Positions 44,801 to 55,114 of a stretch of 64,000 bases of DNA are shown here, piece by piece. How positions within the stretch are numbered: the stretch's first letter is position 1; each line of letters begins with the position of its first letter. The position numbers and the translations under genes are program-made. The DNA comes from Caenorhabditis remanei (lineage: Eukaryota; Nematoda; Chromadorea; Rhabditida; Rhabditidae). A model generated the notes under the pieces. The model did not search any database. It had not been told where the DNA came from and saw only the letters and a program-made list of their open reading frames with translations. The stretch spans positions 18,226,587-18,290,586 of the forward strand of contig NC_071333.1 of assembly GCF_010183535.1 (NCBI RefSeq). The letters are read 5' to 3'.

Positions 44801-47735
44801 CAGCCACGAGTTATCGCCACCCTCCAAGAAAGCTGTCTCTGAGGACCGCCTCCCTGAGCAGAAAAACGCGAATCCGGTACCTCCACAACAAATAAAGTAT
44901 GACAAGAATCACGAGTCGATCCTTCTTCGGGAGGGTATATGACGATTGTGTAAAAATGGAAAATGAAGAAAATGAAAAGAAGAACAATATTCCGTTCAAA
45001 AGGAAATGAAGCAAAAACTGAAGGGGAAATTAAATGTCTCGTCCCGGTTAGACACTGCTGTGGGAGGGCTCCATCCGGGATTAACGTTTTTTGTCGCGGT
45101 TGGCTTTCCGTTGACATCATGAGAACTCTGTACTTTTTTAAAGGTCTGAAAGTGCATAATCCGGGAGATATTTGCAAAACTGAATGGATTTACACTACCA
45201 ACTTACGTCAAAATGTTCTCTTATTAGCAATTAGGTTGGTCTCAATGATGAAATGACGAGTCAAACAAGGCCTGGCTACAAAATAAAATGTATTAAGGTA
45301 TTCCGGATGATCCAGAATTGAGAACCTTAAAAATCAAATGCAATAAACTTTCATCTCAACTTTATTAATTTAATATATACAGTATCTGAAATAAGTTTGA
45401 ATGGGAAAATTGGTTTACACTCAGTAATTTGATTGGGAAAATCTCATTTAATCACATAATTTATTTCCTCTTTATCCAGGTTTTCAATTAATTATTCATC
45501 CATTTTCAATATTCAAACAAGCTTGGCGCATTGAAACATGAAAACATTTTTTAATTTTACCTCCAATTTGGTGTATTCGTCTCTTATCTCTAATAACAGC
45601 CCAGTTATGCGCGACTACTTTTTTGCGCGACAACTTTTTTTGGGTGTTGTGTCTTATCTCATGCAAAAAGTTTTTTGAAATAACCGAAAGACGTCTATCC
45701 TTCCCCAACAACATGTCCTTATTCACGGAGACTGAGCGTTAGCGACCAAACTAGCGGGGGACTTTTTCTGAGAATGATCTCAATGATTATAGAACACCCC
45801 TCAATGCGGGTGTCGATTTGATCTATCCCTTCAATTGTTATTGAAACGTCAACTGTCGAATGATATGAAAAATGATCAGTTTTTTGCGGAAGTACGTACC
45901 GAGGAATTCAGACAACCCTGCCCCGTGACGCGAATGAAGACGATAGGTCAACAGGAAGGTGACGGTGTTCAGCAGAGAAGTGTCAAAGAAATTTATAACC
46001 TTTGATTTTGTAAAATTGACTTTTTGATGCAGATGGACGATTAATTAAATACCAATCATTAATACATGAATGCATAACTTGTGAGCCAGTTTAAACAGCG
46101 AAAGAGACATTGAAAGGCAAATGAATACGAAAGAAACTTGTCTTGGGCCAAACCACTGAGCACCACACATACTGTTTTTTACGTTGAGAAGTATCCTGAG
46201 TCGAAATAATAATGATTACACAATCAGATCATAAATGGTTTTTAAAAGGGAAGTCTTTGGAGACGCGGGTTTCGAACAATCTATAAATTTAGTAATAAAT
46301 ACTTTTGACTACGAGGAGTCTATTGATGCAGTTGAAACCGGCTAGATGTCTCTGCGAGCCGAGTTACATTGGAGCTCAAAAGGTTATCAACTTAGGCTGT
46401 TTTCAGTGAAAAATCACCAACTTTGACTGTGTATTTCGGAGTCACCTGATTCTCCGACAAATTTCATTTTGTATGGGTTGGACAGAGCAAAAGAAGCGAA
46501 TCATTGTTGTAGTTGATCATTTTCTGTAGCGGCACCAGCTTGAAGTTACAGGTTGTCAAAGTGAAAAGCTCTGAAATTTTGCTAACTCGCACTGAGAAGT
46601 TCCCGGGAGTTATGGCATTGAGATAGGGTCTCAACAAAAAAATGGTCAACTACAAAAATTGATGAGCTATTTTTGCTCTGTTCACAGCAAACAAAATTAA
46701 GTTTATCGGATGTCCAGATGACACCAAAATAGACTGTCAAAGTTGGTTAGTTTCTACTGAAAACAGCCTACGCTGATAACTTTTTGAGCGGTACTGTATG
46801 ACGTCTCAGACTCTTCATATGGTTAGACTTTCCTTGTTAATGTTTTCATATTTTCGCAAAATATTACATTTACAGAACACAAACACCAAAGTATCATTGT
46901 CTGTCACCCTGTATGAACTGATTGTGAAATGAGAACCTTCCTCAACCACCATAGCAACGTGTCTTCTGATACGGTTTTCCAAAATGGCGTGATAAATTTT
47001 AAAACTATGATATATGTAGTCACCTCAAAGATTGTTTTTTTTTCTAGTTCATCTCTCTATAATCACTGTTCTAAACATTCCAAAGTCGTATCTCTCTTTA
47101 GAATCGACTTCGACACTTTTTTGATTAATAGCCGTCGCGTCTATCTAAACTTCCGTCCCCCTAGCGAATTCATGACTTGGGGAATTTTTGACGCTTCTAC
47201 CGTACCCACCTCCCACAACCGAAAAAAGAGGGGCTGTACTTAACAGATGGAAGTTTTCAAGTTCTTAGTCAGTTTTTTATGTTCTCCGAAAAAAACGCGG
47301 ACTGCTACATTGATGAATGTACGGACGCCTTTTGGGGATTGAAACCCATTTTTTTGAACTCTAGACTCATTTTTTGGGAATGTCGTCCTTTTTTGGTTTA
47401 TTCTTCACTTCACTTGCTGGGAGGTGATGTCAAGACTTTGTTAGTGCCTACTGTACTTTTTTGGAAAATTTTCACAGAATGCACAGTGTATTGCAGTTTT
47501 TCAGCAATTCGAATACTGCAGTACTATTTAAGTCTGAAAAATTTTCCTGTGGTATTAGGTTACTGTAGCTAGTGAGTGAATTCAAAAGAAGAACGACAAT
47601 TTTTTATTCTTGCCAACATTTTTTGGTTTTATTGAATAATACCTTATCTTTTAAGTCTCTAATGAAAAATGAACTCAAATTTGTTATTCGGTTGTTTCTT
47701 TCAGCCTACATCTCTTAGGCGCCGAATTCTGAACA
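41886..47735. other. Long intergenic region, repeats but no supported gene
   Basis: AT-rich DNA. A minus-strand frame at 44737-45177 (146 codons, one hydrophobic stretch) lies in a GC-richer patch, but it lacks splice, homology or codon support. Nested foldback elements are at 46243-46860. The 47600-47695 stretch is the pyrimidine-rich approach to the next gene's acceptor. Confidence 0.5.
46243..46860. mobile_element. Family-1 half element interrupted by a family-4 foldback
   Basis: AAAAGGGAAGTCTTTGGAGA at 46243 starts a family-1 left arm that continues to about 46365. From about 46365 to 46808 lies a foldback with arms GGTTATCAACTTAGGCTG and the complement of GCTGATAACTTTTTGAGC. Beyond it the text GACTCTTCATATGGTTAG resembles the next family-1 segment. 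This reads as insertion of one element into another. Confidence 0.65.
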
Positions 47736-48207
47736 ATGATCATCAGAGTTGTTCTCGGAATAATTTTTTTCCATGCCATTACCGTAAGTTTAAATACTGG
47801 GACACCTCCAGAATGAAATAATTTCAGATAATGGCCTATCCACTCTCGACGCCTCCAACAACAACCGTCCATCCGTCCCACCAGACGTAAACTTATCTGC
47901 TTTACTCTAATAAGGTTTTAATTACAGAAAATCCAACTTCAAACGAGCTTTTGATCGTTACGACTATGGGGGAGTCTTTGAGTTTGGACAGGCACCGTTC
48001 AAACCTGGTCGATTTATGTACGACCGGGATCCTTACTTTGAAGACCCTGACGCCCGTTACTTCGATCCGGCACAACTAAAACATGAATACTTAGGGTTTC
48101 ATAAGAAACGAGAGCCAATGGAGAGACCTTGGTATTGCAGAGGTCTTTTCAATTATATCGTTCGTTTTTCCTACGAATGTCCCGACATTTATAATGGATA
48201 TTATTAG
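47736..48207 (+). CDS. Small secreted protein, aromatic and Asp-rich, unknown function
   Basis: Exons 47736-47783, 47828-47886 and 47928-48207 join into 128 residues. The first exon is exactly a hydrophobic signal-like stretch (MIIRVVLGIIFFHAIT) and may continue a little into exon 2. The mature part begins Thr/Pro/His-rich, then is dense in Tyr, Phe, Asp, Pro and Arg (YDRDPYFEDPDARYFDP), with only two cysteines (YCRG and YECPD), which might form one disulfide. Splice sites are standard. A CTTTCAG acceptor lies about 30 nt before the ATG, and polyadenylation signals AATAAA are at 48256 and 48263. I do not recognise the family. The signal peptide suggests secretion or the extracellular matrix. 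Confidence 0.75.
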
Positions 48208-48504
48208 GATATGCGTTTTTATGTGAAAGATTTCAGCTTCATATTCTGTTTATAGAATAAAAAATAAAGTTCAGCAAGCTTCATTTTGAGTCAACCTGTT
48301 GGAAACAAATCCTGGAGCGGTTAGGTTTCCAGACACTGCAGATCACGAATTCAAAAAGGAAACCCGGAAAAAGTGGAAAAGAAGAAACTGTATGCTCAGA
48401 AATTCACTGACAAACGCATTGACAAAATTGTGTTACCACATCTATTTAGTATTCGGAAAGAATAAAAAAACAATCCTGTAAAGAAAACGCATTGAGTAAA
48501 ACAT

Positions 48505-49220
48505 ATACAGTACGCCTCCTTTCATTGGAAAATTACCAGCTGTGACAGTGTATTTCGGTGTCACCTAATTGGCCGACGAGTTTCATTTTGTTTGAGCTGA
48601 ACAGAACAAAAAAAAGCACATATTGTTTGTAGACTTGTTTTTAACTGTATGACGTCTCAGACTCTTCATATGGACATACACTATCTAGAAACCTACAGGT
48701 TGTCAAATTGAAAAACTCCAAAGTTTCGCTAATATGCACTGAAATTAGTCGGTAACAGCGAGAAAGGCTTAGTCAACCTGTGACTTTTAGATAGTGTTCA
48801 AAAAATGGTCAACTACAGTTTATGTGTTATTTTCAGACTTGTCACGGGCCGGGCCAAAATCAGGAAGAATCTCGGCCCGGCCCGGCCCGGCCCGCTCGGC
48901 TCGTTTCGAAACATTTTGAGTTGTTGAATTTTTTTTGGAAGTTTTTTGAAATTTTTTGAAAAATGTGAATATGTATGATAATTGAAGCATTTTTACTCTA
49001 TTTTTTCAAAAAATTTCAAATAAAATTTGGTAAAAACGGGTTCCCATTTTTGAATCCGGCCCGGCCGATTTTTGACAAGTCTGGTTATTTTGACTCTGTT
49101 AAACTCATACGAAATGAAAATTTTCGGGCAATCAGGGGACACAAAAATACACTGTCTAAGTTGGTCGGTTTCCACACAAGAACAGCCAAAGTTGGTAACC
49201 TTTTAACCGGTACTGTACTT
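48505..49220. mobile_element. Family-4 foldback element containing a GGGCC element
   Basis: The outer ends TACAGTACGCCTCCTTTCAT and the complement of ACCTTTTAACCGGTACTGTA are inverted. Internal blocks TGTATTTCGGTGTCACCT and TGGTCAACTACA match the copy at 46365-46808. A GGGCC foldback occupies 48834-49084 between the two arms. Confidence 0.7.
48834..49084. mobile_element. GGGCC-family foldback nested inside a family-4 element
   Basis: It starts CAGACTTGTCACGGGCCGGG and ends with the complement of CCAGACTTGTCAAAAATCGG. A (GGCCC)n run lies near 48875-48897. Confidence 0.8.
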
Positions 49221-49919
49221 TTTACGACCTGAGCGGGGCCAGTTTCCATACCTTCACTCTCCCGGCTCTGTCGGCCCAGGTGAAGCGACGTTTATACAAA
49301 ACAAGTTTTTTCAGCAGTAAGTTTGGAAAAGAGAGTTTTTGGGGTGTTCTAATGAAATTTATGAGAATCTCAACTACTGAATTTCATGTTCTTTTGTCTT
49401 ACTCCATAATCTGTTCATTTTTCTTATCGAACTGTTCTGTGTCTTCAGAACTACTATTTTTACGTTTTGAATAACTCGTGAAACGTCTTATCTTCTTTTT
49501 TAAAATATTATTTAGGAACTTTCTTATCAAAACATGCACTTTTACATGAATGAGAAAAAAATCACATGAATTCCGAATGTTTTCAATTGCGTCATCTTGT
49601 GACAATTCAAATTCTATATTTATATTTTATTTGGAAAAAAATAATTATGATCACAAAAATTATTAACGATAGAACTGCACATATATGTACATATAGAGAT
49701 CTGTACACAAAATAATTAAACATAGGAATGATATTTTTTTGACAATAGTTTCTTATAAAAGACAAAAAAAATCATACATAAATACTATATTCTTTTGATT
49801 TTAATTTTCATAAATCTTCAAATTGAGCAAAATTACAACCCTTGGCGCGGTTCAGATATGTATTCACGAACAGAGTATTCTGAAAGTTTGTTTTAGTATC
49901 ACATGATAAAAGAGTCAAG

Positions 49920-50441
49920 TTATCTCACTGCTTTAAATTTGGTCCAAATTTTGTGTCCACACGTTTCCACATAAAGAGGTTTCACGCAATTGTTTTCACC
50001 GAAAATTTCACATGGACTGGGAAAATCTCTGCAGTCACGAGCTTCGGAAAGAATAATCTTAGAACAGTTTTGGAATTCATCAGAATGCTCATATATTGGA
50101 ATGTGGCAAGTTTCGAGAATACTGGATTTTAGTTTTCCGCAACCAGACTTTTTATAGCAATTGGTCACATAAATACAGGAGTTTAGAAACTTTATCAACC
50201 TGCTTTCATCACCCCACTGCATCATGAATAAATTTTTAATAAAACTGGTATACTCCTGAAAAGAAAAATTGAAACAAACATGAAGAATGATTTCTAAACT
50301 TACTGGAAAGCAGACAACATCGGTAGTAACATCTTCAAACCACGAACATGTTTGAGGGGATGATGTTGTACGAGTTGGAGCACTATGACTGTAGCAGATC
50401 AGAATAAAAATGAAAAGAAAAAACGTTGGATTTCCAGACAT
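49920..50441 (-). CDS. Secreted T20D4.11-like (DUF19) cysteine-rich protein
   Basis: Exons 50304-50441 and 49920-50255 give 157 residues. A hydrophobic leader of about 20 residues (FFLFIFILICYSHSA) indicates secretion. The mature part shows the cysteine and motif order of the nematode T20D4.11-like/DUF19 domain: an early CSWF, then a WGDESRL helix with CIYVTNC, then ETCHIPIYEHSDEFQNC, then CEIFGENNC and finally ETCGHKIW. The family is large in Caenorhabditis and its function is mostly unknown. The region 50442-50700 upstream has no other gene. It is convergent with the 47736-48207 gene, 1.7 kb away. Confidence 0.85.
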   Translation of the reverse strand: MSGNPTFFLFIFILICYSHSAPTRTTSSPQTCSWFEDVTTDVVCFPVSLEIILHVCFNFSFQEYTSFIKNLFMMQWGDESRLIKFLNSCIYVTNCYKKSGCGKLKSSILETCHIPIYEHSDEFQNCSKIILSEARDCRDFPSPCEIFGENNCVKPLYVETCGHKIWTKFKAVR

Positions 50442-51845
50442 TGTTTCAGACTAACTTCACAACGAATGATGTGCTCGGAACTCATTTTACCTGTGATAGA
50501 AAGTACATTGCTGATAAGATAAATAGTTCATTAGGTGTGACCGAATTGAACAAATAACAAGGTCGGAACTGATTTTAGGTGCTTCGAAAAAAGTACAAGA
50601 TGACTTTAGTCGAATCACCGTCACGTGGAAAAAATGTATTAAAAAAATAACTACCTGGTATTTGAAAATGTAAAATGATCAGATGAGGCTAACAACGTTC
50701 CAGAACTAGAAAAATAGTTTCAAAGTTAATAGTTTTCAAACATTTTTAGACGCAGTACGGATAAACATTTCAGTAGCTTTATATGTGACTATAAAACCTT
50801 TCAGCTGAAACTCCGTTAGACGAAACCAAACTTCAGGTAGCTCGGTGTTCAGACAGCTTATCGAGCTCATCACTGTAATATGACTTTGATTGTTTGTGTG
50901 GTTTCGCAGATTTCTAAAGTCTTCAACTGAGATAAAAATATGAAAACATGAAATTTATTGTCTGTTTCTTTATGAAGCTATGTTTTTGCATAATACTGGT
51001 TTGTTGCTGAGCAATGATGAACAGAATACTCTCAAAATCCTTACAGGTAGCTGTATTTGCACACATTTTTTCTCACCCATTCTAAATGTTGTTAATGGAT
51101 TTTTACATGGGTTGAAAACATTCATTTAAATGTTCCTTGTCCATATTTACAACATTCGTATACCAAAAAACCTATTTCGATTTCCAGACAGTCATGTCAA
51201 TAACAACCAAATACTAAATACTAAAATCAGGTCAGACTACCGTATTCACTCCAATCGGTCGAAGTGTCTCCTCAATTGTGTTGACATTGAAACAAGTGGT
51301 TAGGACTGTAGACGTACTGTGTTTTTCTTGGATAACTATCTGTTTAGAACTACACAACGAAAATGTATGATGTTTGACACATTAGTTGATTAAATTTTTG
51401 TGCTTAACCATAATAACCCCAATTTAGCATTTGCTGCTTACAAAATGTTACCCAAAAAACTGTTGAGGTAACATAGTGTTAAATGCAAAAAGTTGTTTTT
51501 TTTACTTTCATAGTAAAACGTTTCTATACGCAGACTAATAAAATCTTTGCCCTATTAAAATTTTAGGGCTTCTTTTCCTTTATGTCGCAAGCCATTATTC
51601 TCTCATAAGAGGATCTTAATTCTAATCTCATTCCGTCGGAAATTTCTTTGTGTCCAACCCGTTCCACTCGTCGTTGGATTGTCTATTCCCAATAAACCGA
51701 ACGTGTATTCTTCCTTCTTCTCCGCTCTCTCCTCCATCCTTCACTATTTCCTCGGTCTCACCGTCATCCACATTCTGAAGAGGTCACTCGGAGCGCACTG
51801 CGCGTCAGTTGGGTGAATGCGTAGCTGACCGATTACGCAAAAAAC

Positions 51846-51860
51846 CTGGCAGCGTGCCAA
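51846..51860. promoter_or_regulatory. NFI-type palindrome (one mismatch)
   Basis: CTGGCAGCGTGCCAA matches TTGGCA-N3-TGCCAA, the site known for nuclear factor I, except at the first base. Confidence 0.5.
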
Positions 51861-51882
51861 ACCGTCCTGCGGTTGTCAATGG

Positions 51883-51897
51883 TTGGCACACTGCCAA
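51883..51897. promoter_or_regulatory. NFI-type palindrome (perfect)
   Basis: TTGGCACACTGCCAA matches TTGGCA-N3-TGCCAA exactly. It lies 37 bp (centre to centre) from the site at 51846 and about 0.4 kb beyond the H1 stop codon. Confidence 0.55.
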
Positions 51898-52131
51898 CAT
51901 TGCCAACACCCCCCGTCGATTGATGATACCTAATAACATGTGACTCGTATGTTTGTGCTAGGCGACCAGTTTGATCAATAAACCACTAGACGAAGTTTTC
52001 AAGGAAGATTTGCGAAAGTGGGAAATCTGGAAAAGACACCTAGGAAGAAGTTCTGAGTCTTCTGAAATTTTGGTTCCTGAAACTTTGAGAAGAAAAAAAG
52101 AACACGAACACAGTTTTTAAATTTATAATTA

Positions 52132-52137
52132 TTTATT
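52132..52137 (-). terminator. AATAAA polyadenylation signal of the histone H1 gene
   Basis: On the minus strand an AATAAA lies about 185 nt after the stop. With the intron, it shows this is a polyadenylated, replacement-type histone gene rather than a stem-loop histone gene. Confidence 0.6.
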
Positions 52138-52319
52138 GAGGACGTTCAACGCCAGAATTACTTGAAAAAGAAGAGATGCGATTAAATACAATATACCAGC
52201 ATGAGTTCAGCACAATATGTGCTTACAGGAGGGGTTATAAAGAGAGAAGGAGATCCATTATATCAATACAATTGACGGGAGGTAGGGATAGTATATAGAA
52301 GTCAAGAGAGGGGGATTAT

Positions 52320-53045
52320 TTAAGCTTTCTTGGCTGGCTTGGCGGCGGCCTTCTTTGGTGCGGCTTTCTTGGCTGGAGATTTGGCGGCCTTCTTGGCAGC
52401 TGGCTTGGCGACCTTCTTTGGCGACTTCGGCTTCTTGGCCTTCTTCTCTCCGGTAGCGGCTTTCTTGGCGGCTGGCTTCTTGGCTGCTGCTGGCTTCTTA
52501 GCCTTCTTCTCTCCAGTGGCGGCCTTCTTGGCGGCTGGCTTCTTGGCGGCTGGCTTCTTGGCTGCGGCTGGCTTCTTCTCGGCGGCGGCCTTCTCTGGGA
52601 CACGGAAACGTCCGTTGGCTCCTGCACCGGCGGATTGGATGAGGGCCTTGCTGGTGACTCCGCGCTTGAGGGCTTGACGAAGGTGAGCGTTGATCTGGAA
52701 GAAGGATTGATTAGGAAAATGTTTAGAGGGAAATTTTGTTAATTAGCTAGAGAGACTAAGTAAAGACTAAAATAAAGTAAAACTAGAGAAAAAAGAAAAG
52801 ATACTTACTTGGATGACGTTGTCTCCGAGCTTGAAGTTTTGAGAGATGAACTTGAGGATTGCTTGCTTGGAAGCTCCCTTGCGATCCTTGAGCTCCTTGA
52901 TGGCCTGCTTGATCATGTTGATGTATGGTGGATGAGCAACTGGGGCCTTAGCCTTGGCAACCTTGGTTCCCTTGGCCTTAGCTGGCTTGGCCTTGGCGGC
53001 AGCGGCCGCTGGAGCAGCAACAGAAACTTGAGCGGAGTCGGACAT
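52320..53045 (-). CDS. his-24: Linker histone H1 (HIS-24/H1.1 type)
   Basis: Two exons (52809-53045 and 52320-52694) give 203 residues. The N-terminal tail is Ala/Lys/Pro-rich. The winged-helix globular domain runs from [12 protein letters not shown] through [12 protein letters not shown] and GDNVIQINAHL to [11 protein letters not shown], matching C. elegans HIS-24 very closely. The C-terminal tail is Lys/Ala/Pro-rich with a duplicated [13 protein letters not shown] block and SPKK/SPAKK sites of the kind phosphorylated by cyclin-dependent kinases. It binds linker DNA and the nucleosome dyad. The single intron splits the globular domain at GDNVIQ/INAHL. The plus-strand 115-codon frame over the tail is an artefact of its composition. 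Paired NFI-type palindromes lie on both sides. Confidence 0.95.
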
Positions 53046-53100
53046 TGTTGGTTGAGAGTTTTTACACTGAGAAGTGATGACCGGATCAAACCCTCCCTCT

Positions 53101-53110
53101 GCTATATGAG
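53101..53110 (-). promoter_or_regulatory. TATA-like element upstream of the H1 gene
   Basis: Minus strand CATATAGC lies about 57-64 nt upstream of the ATG, followed farther upstream by a GC-rich block (CCCCGCCTCC on the plus strand near 53147). Position and sequence fit a core promoter, but this is inference. Confidence 0.3.
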
Positions 53111-54903
53111 CGTGCGGCTACCACCCTGTCGGGACACACTTCACTCACCCCGCCTCCCTCCGAATAGTGAGCAGGCCGAGGAAAGTATAGGCTTCCAGTA
53201 GGCGGCCTTTTCTATAGGTAAAACAGATTTTGGCTGAAAATTGTGAATTATAAGTTGTAGTACAGTATTTTATCTCAAACATATCAAAAATCCGAGAAAA
53301 ATCGGTAAGGTATGAGTAAGATAGACGCGATCAAAGTGAAGATTCAGAATTTTATTTGACTTGATCGCAGTTAAAGAGAGATATCATTTCAGAAGATGGA
53401 TTTATCAAAATCTAATGTTGATATTTGAAAAGCCAAAGACATTTCTGACATGCTCATATAAAATTTATAAAATTTTCAGTTAATTTTCAGCGAGAAAATC
53501 AAGTTGGATTGAAAATCTAACTCTTAACTCCAACTTTGGCTTAAAATTTCTCTACATTTCCAGCGACAACCTGAAGAAATTTTTATACCATTTTGTTCCC
53601 CAGCTCTTCCGCTTTCAAAAAACCTAACAGTCTTGAAATTTGGATAATCCTGTGGCGAGATATAACGTTTCAAACCCCGACGCGTCTTTGTGAAAAAAGT
53701 GGTTGTTTTCGACTTCACCACTCGTTGTTCAAAGAACACGCCATTTCAGAATATGAAAAACTGAACCAAAAGGTTTTTTTCATCAAAACTCGTGTTCTAG
53801 AGATGCACTCTTATGATTAAGCATCTAAGGAATCAATTATTATCAAGATTTGCGGAAATTTTCAGTCAACACAATTTTTTGACTTTGTCGCCACACACAT
53901 CGCTACTTCCTGGTTATTTCGGCAAGCCTGCTAATGTTTTCAGAATTGTTCCTAGAAAAAATGAATTGTCTGGAAAATAGATCGGTTGAGACAGTCCGTT
54001 TTAGTCCGTAAATCAGAAACGGTCAGTTGTTTGTCAATCTGTTCGAAAAGGAAGCTGAGTCAACATTTTCAAATGCGAATGGTTTTGCGCGATGTTTCTT
54101 GAAGAACGGATGCGGAACGGAAAGTTTGCGAAACGGATACCATAACCATGAATTATGATTCTGAAAAGTTTGAATTGGCCTAATTTGGGATAATTAATTG
54201 AGGTGTTACTGAACCCACTGCTCTGGACAATTACAAAAAAGTGGTTCACACGTTGAGTTTCAACCAGATTAGTAGTTTTCACTGACTCGAACATCGGAAT
54301 CAGAGTTGCGCGGAATTCCGACTTCCGGATAAAAAAAATCACTTTCGACTTCCGACTTCCGTTTTAGAAAAAATCAGTTCCGCACAACTCTGGTCGGAAT
54401 GTCATATAAAATAGATTTGTAATAGATCTGACCAATATCCTTGATCAGTGTAACAAACTCACACAAGTTTTCGCTATCTGCTATCAACAACTTTCAGTAT
54501 AAAACTCTTTTTTTTATTCAATGAACTTCTATCGATATAAGACGTTTTCAACCAAGGCATATCTTATTCAATGAGATGCTTTTGACATAAATTATCGGTT
54601 GCACGTTTGAAGGGTTTCTCTCGTCGCTGGTCGGAATGAAGATCTATCTCATGTCGTGTGTAGTGGAATTGAGGTTGAAAAGAAAAAATCGCTTTCTACT
54701 GTAAGTAGCATTAGTATTTCACATGATTTTCATTTTTTGATGATATGATACTGTGCTTTGTAAGTAAATTTCTATTTCTTTATCTGAATTGTGATATATC
54801 CGTTTCCATCTAATTACCCTCAGACCTTCTTCCTTCTTATTCAAATTAGTGTGTCTGGTCTTTCTTTGTTTTGAATTTTTAAATATGTCTATCATTTTCC
54901 CAT

Positions 54904-54918
54904 TTGGCACAGTGCCAG
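54904..54918. promoter_or_regulatory. NFI-type palindrome (one mismatch)
   Basis: TTGGCACAGTGCCAG matches TTGGCA-N3-TGCCAA except at the last base. Confidence 0.45.
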
Positions 54919-55052
54919 CAGGACCATTTTACTGCCCTCCGTCAATCAACAGATGTGCTCAGATGTGCACCTGCCAGTAGCAATCAAATGGTCCGTACCA
55001 CCTATTAATCAAAATATGCGATTGACCCAACGACGAAGCCGCTCCTGTTTTG

Positions 55053-55067
55053 TTGGCAGCGTGCCAA
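55053..55067. promoter_or_regulatory. NFI-type palindrome (perfect)
   Basis: TTGGCAGCGTGCCAA is an exact match, with the same GCG spacer as the site at 51846. Confidence 0.55.
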
Positions 55068-55099
55068 GTTTTTATCAAAAACCATATGCTCTTGCAATC

Positions 55100-55114
55100 T
55101 TGGCACACTGCCAA
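55100..55114. promoter_or_regulatory. NFI-type palindrome (perfect)
   Basis: TTGGCACACTGCCAA followed by CATT is identical to the site at 51883, and lies 47 bp (centre to centre) from the site at 55053. Confidence 0.55.

Larger units (their letters stand above)
50442..52131. other. Intergenic region ending in a conserved-looking GC-rich patch
   Basis: AT-rich up to about 51640, then a pyrimidine-rich and GC-richer stretch (51650-51910) that contains two nuclear-factor-I type palindromes. No gene is supported. Confidence 0.5.

Noticed and set aside
44737..45177. Minus-strand frame of 146 codons with one hydrophobic stretch, in a GC-richer patch
   Set aside because: No homology I can see, no splice-site or trans-splice context that demands it, and frames of similar length arise by chance elsewhere in this window.
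52330..52677. Plus-strand frame of 115 Ala/Phe/Leu-rich codons
   Set aside because: It is the antisense of the Lys/Ala/Pro-rich histone H1 tail and open only because of that composition.
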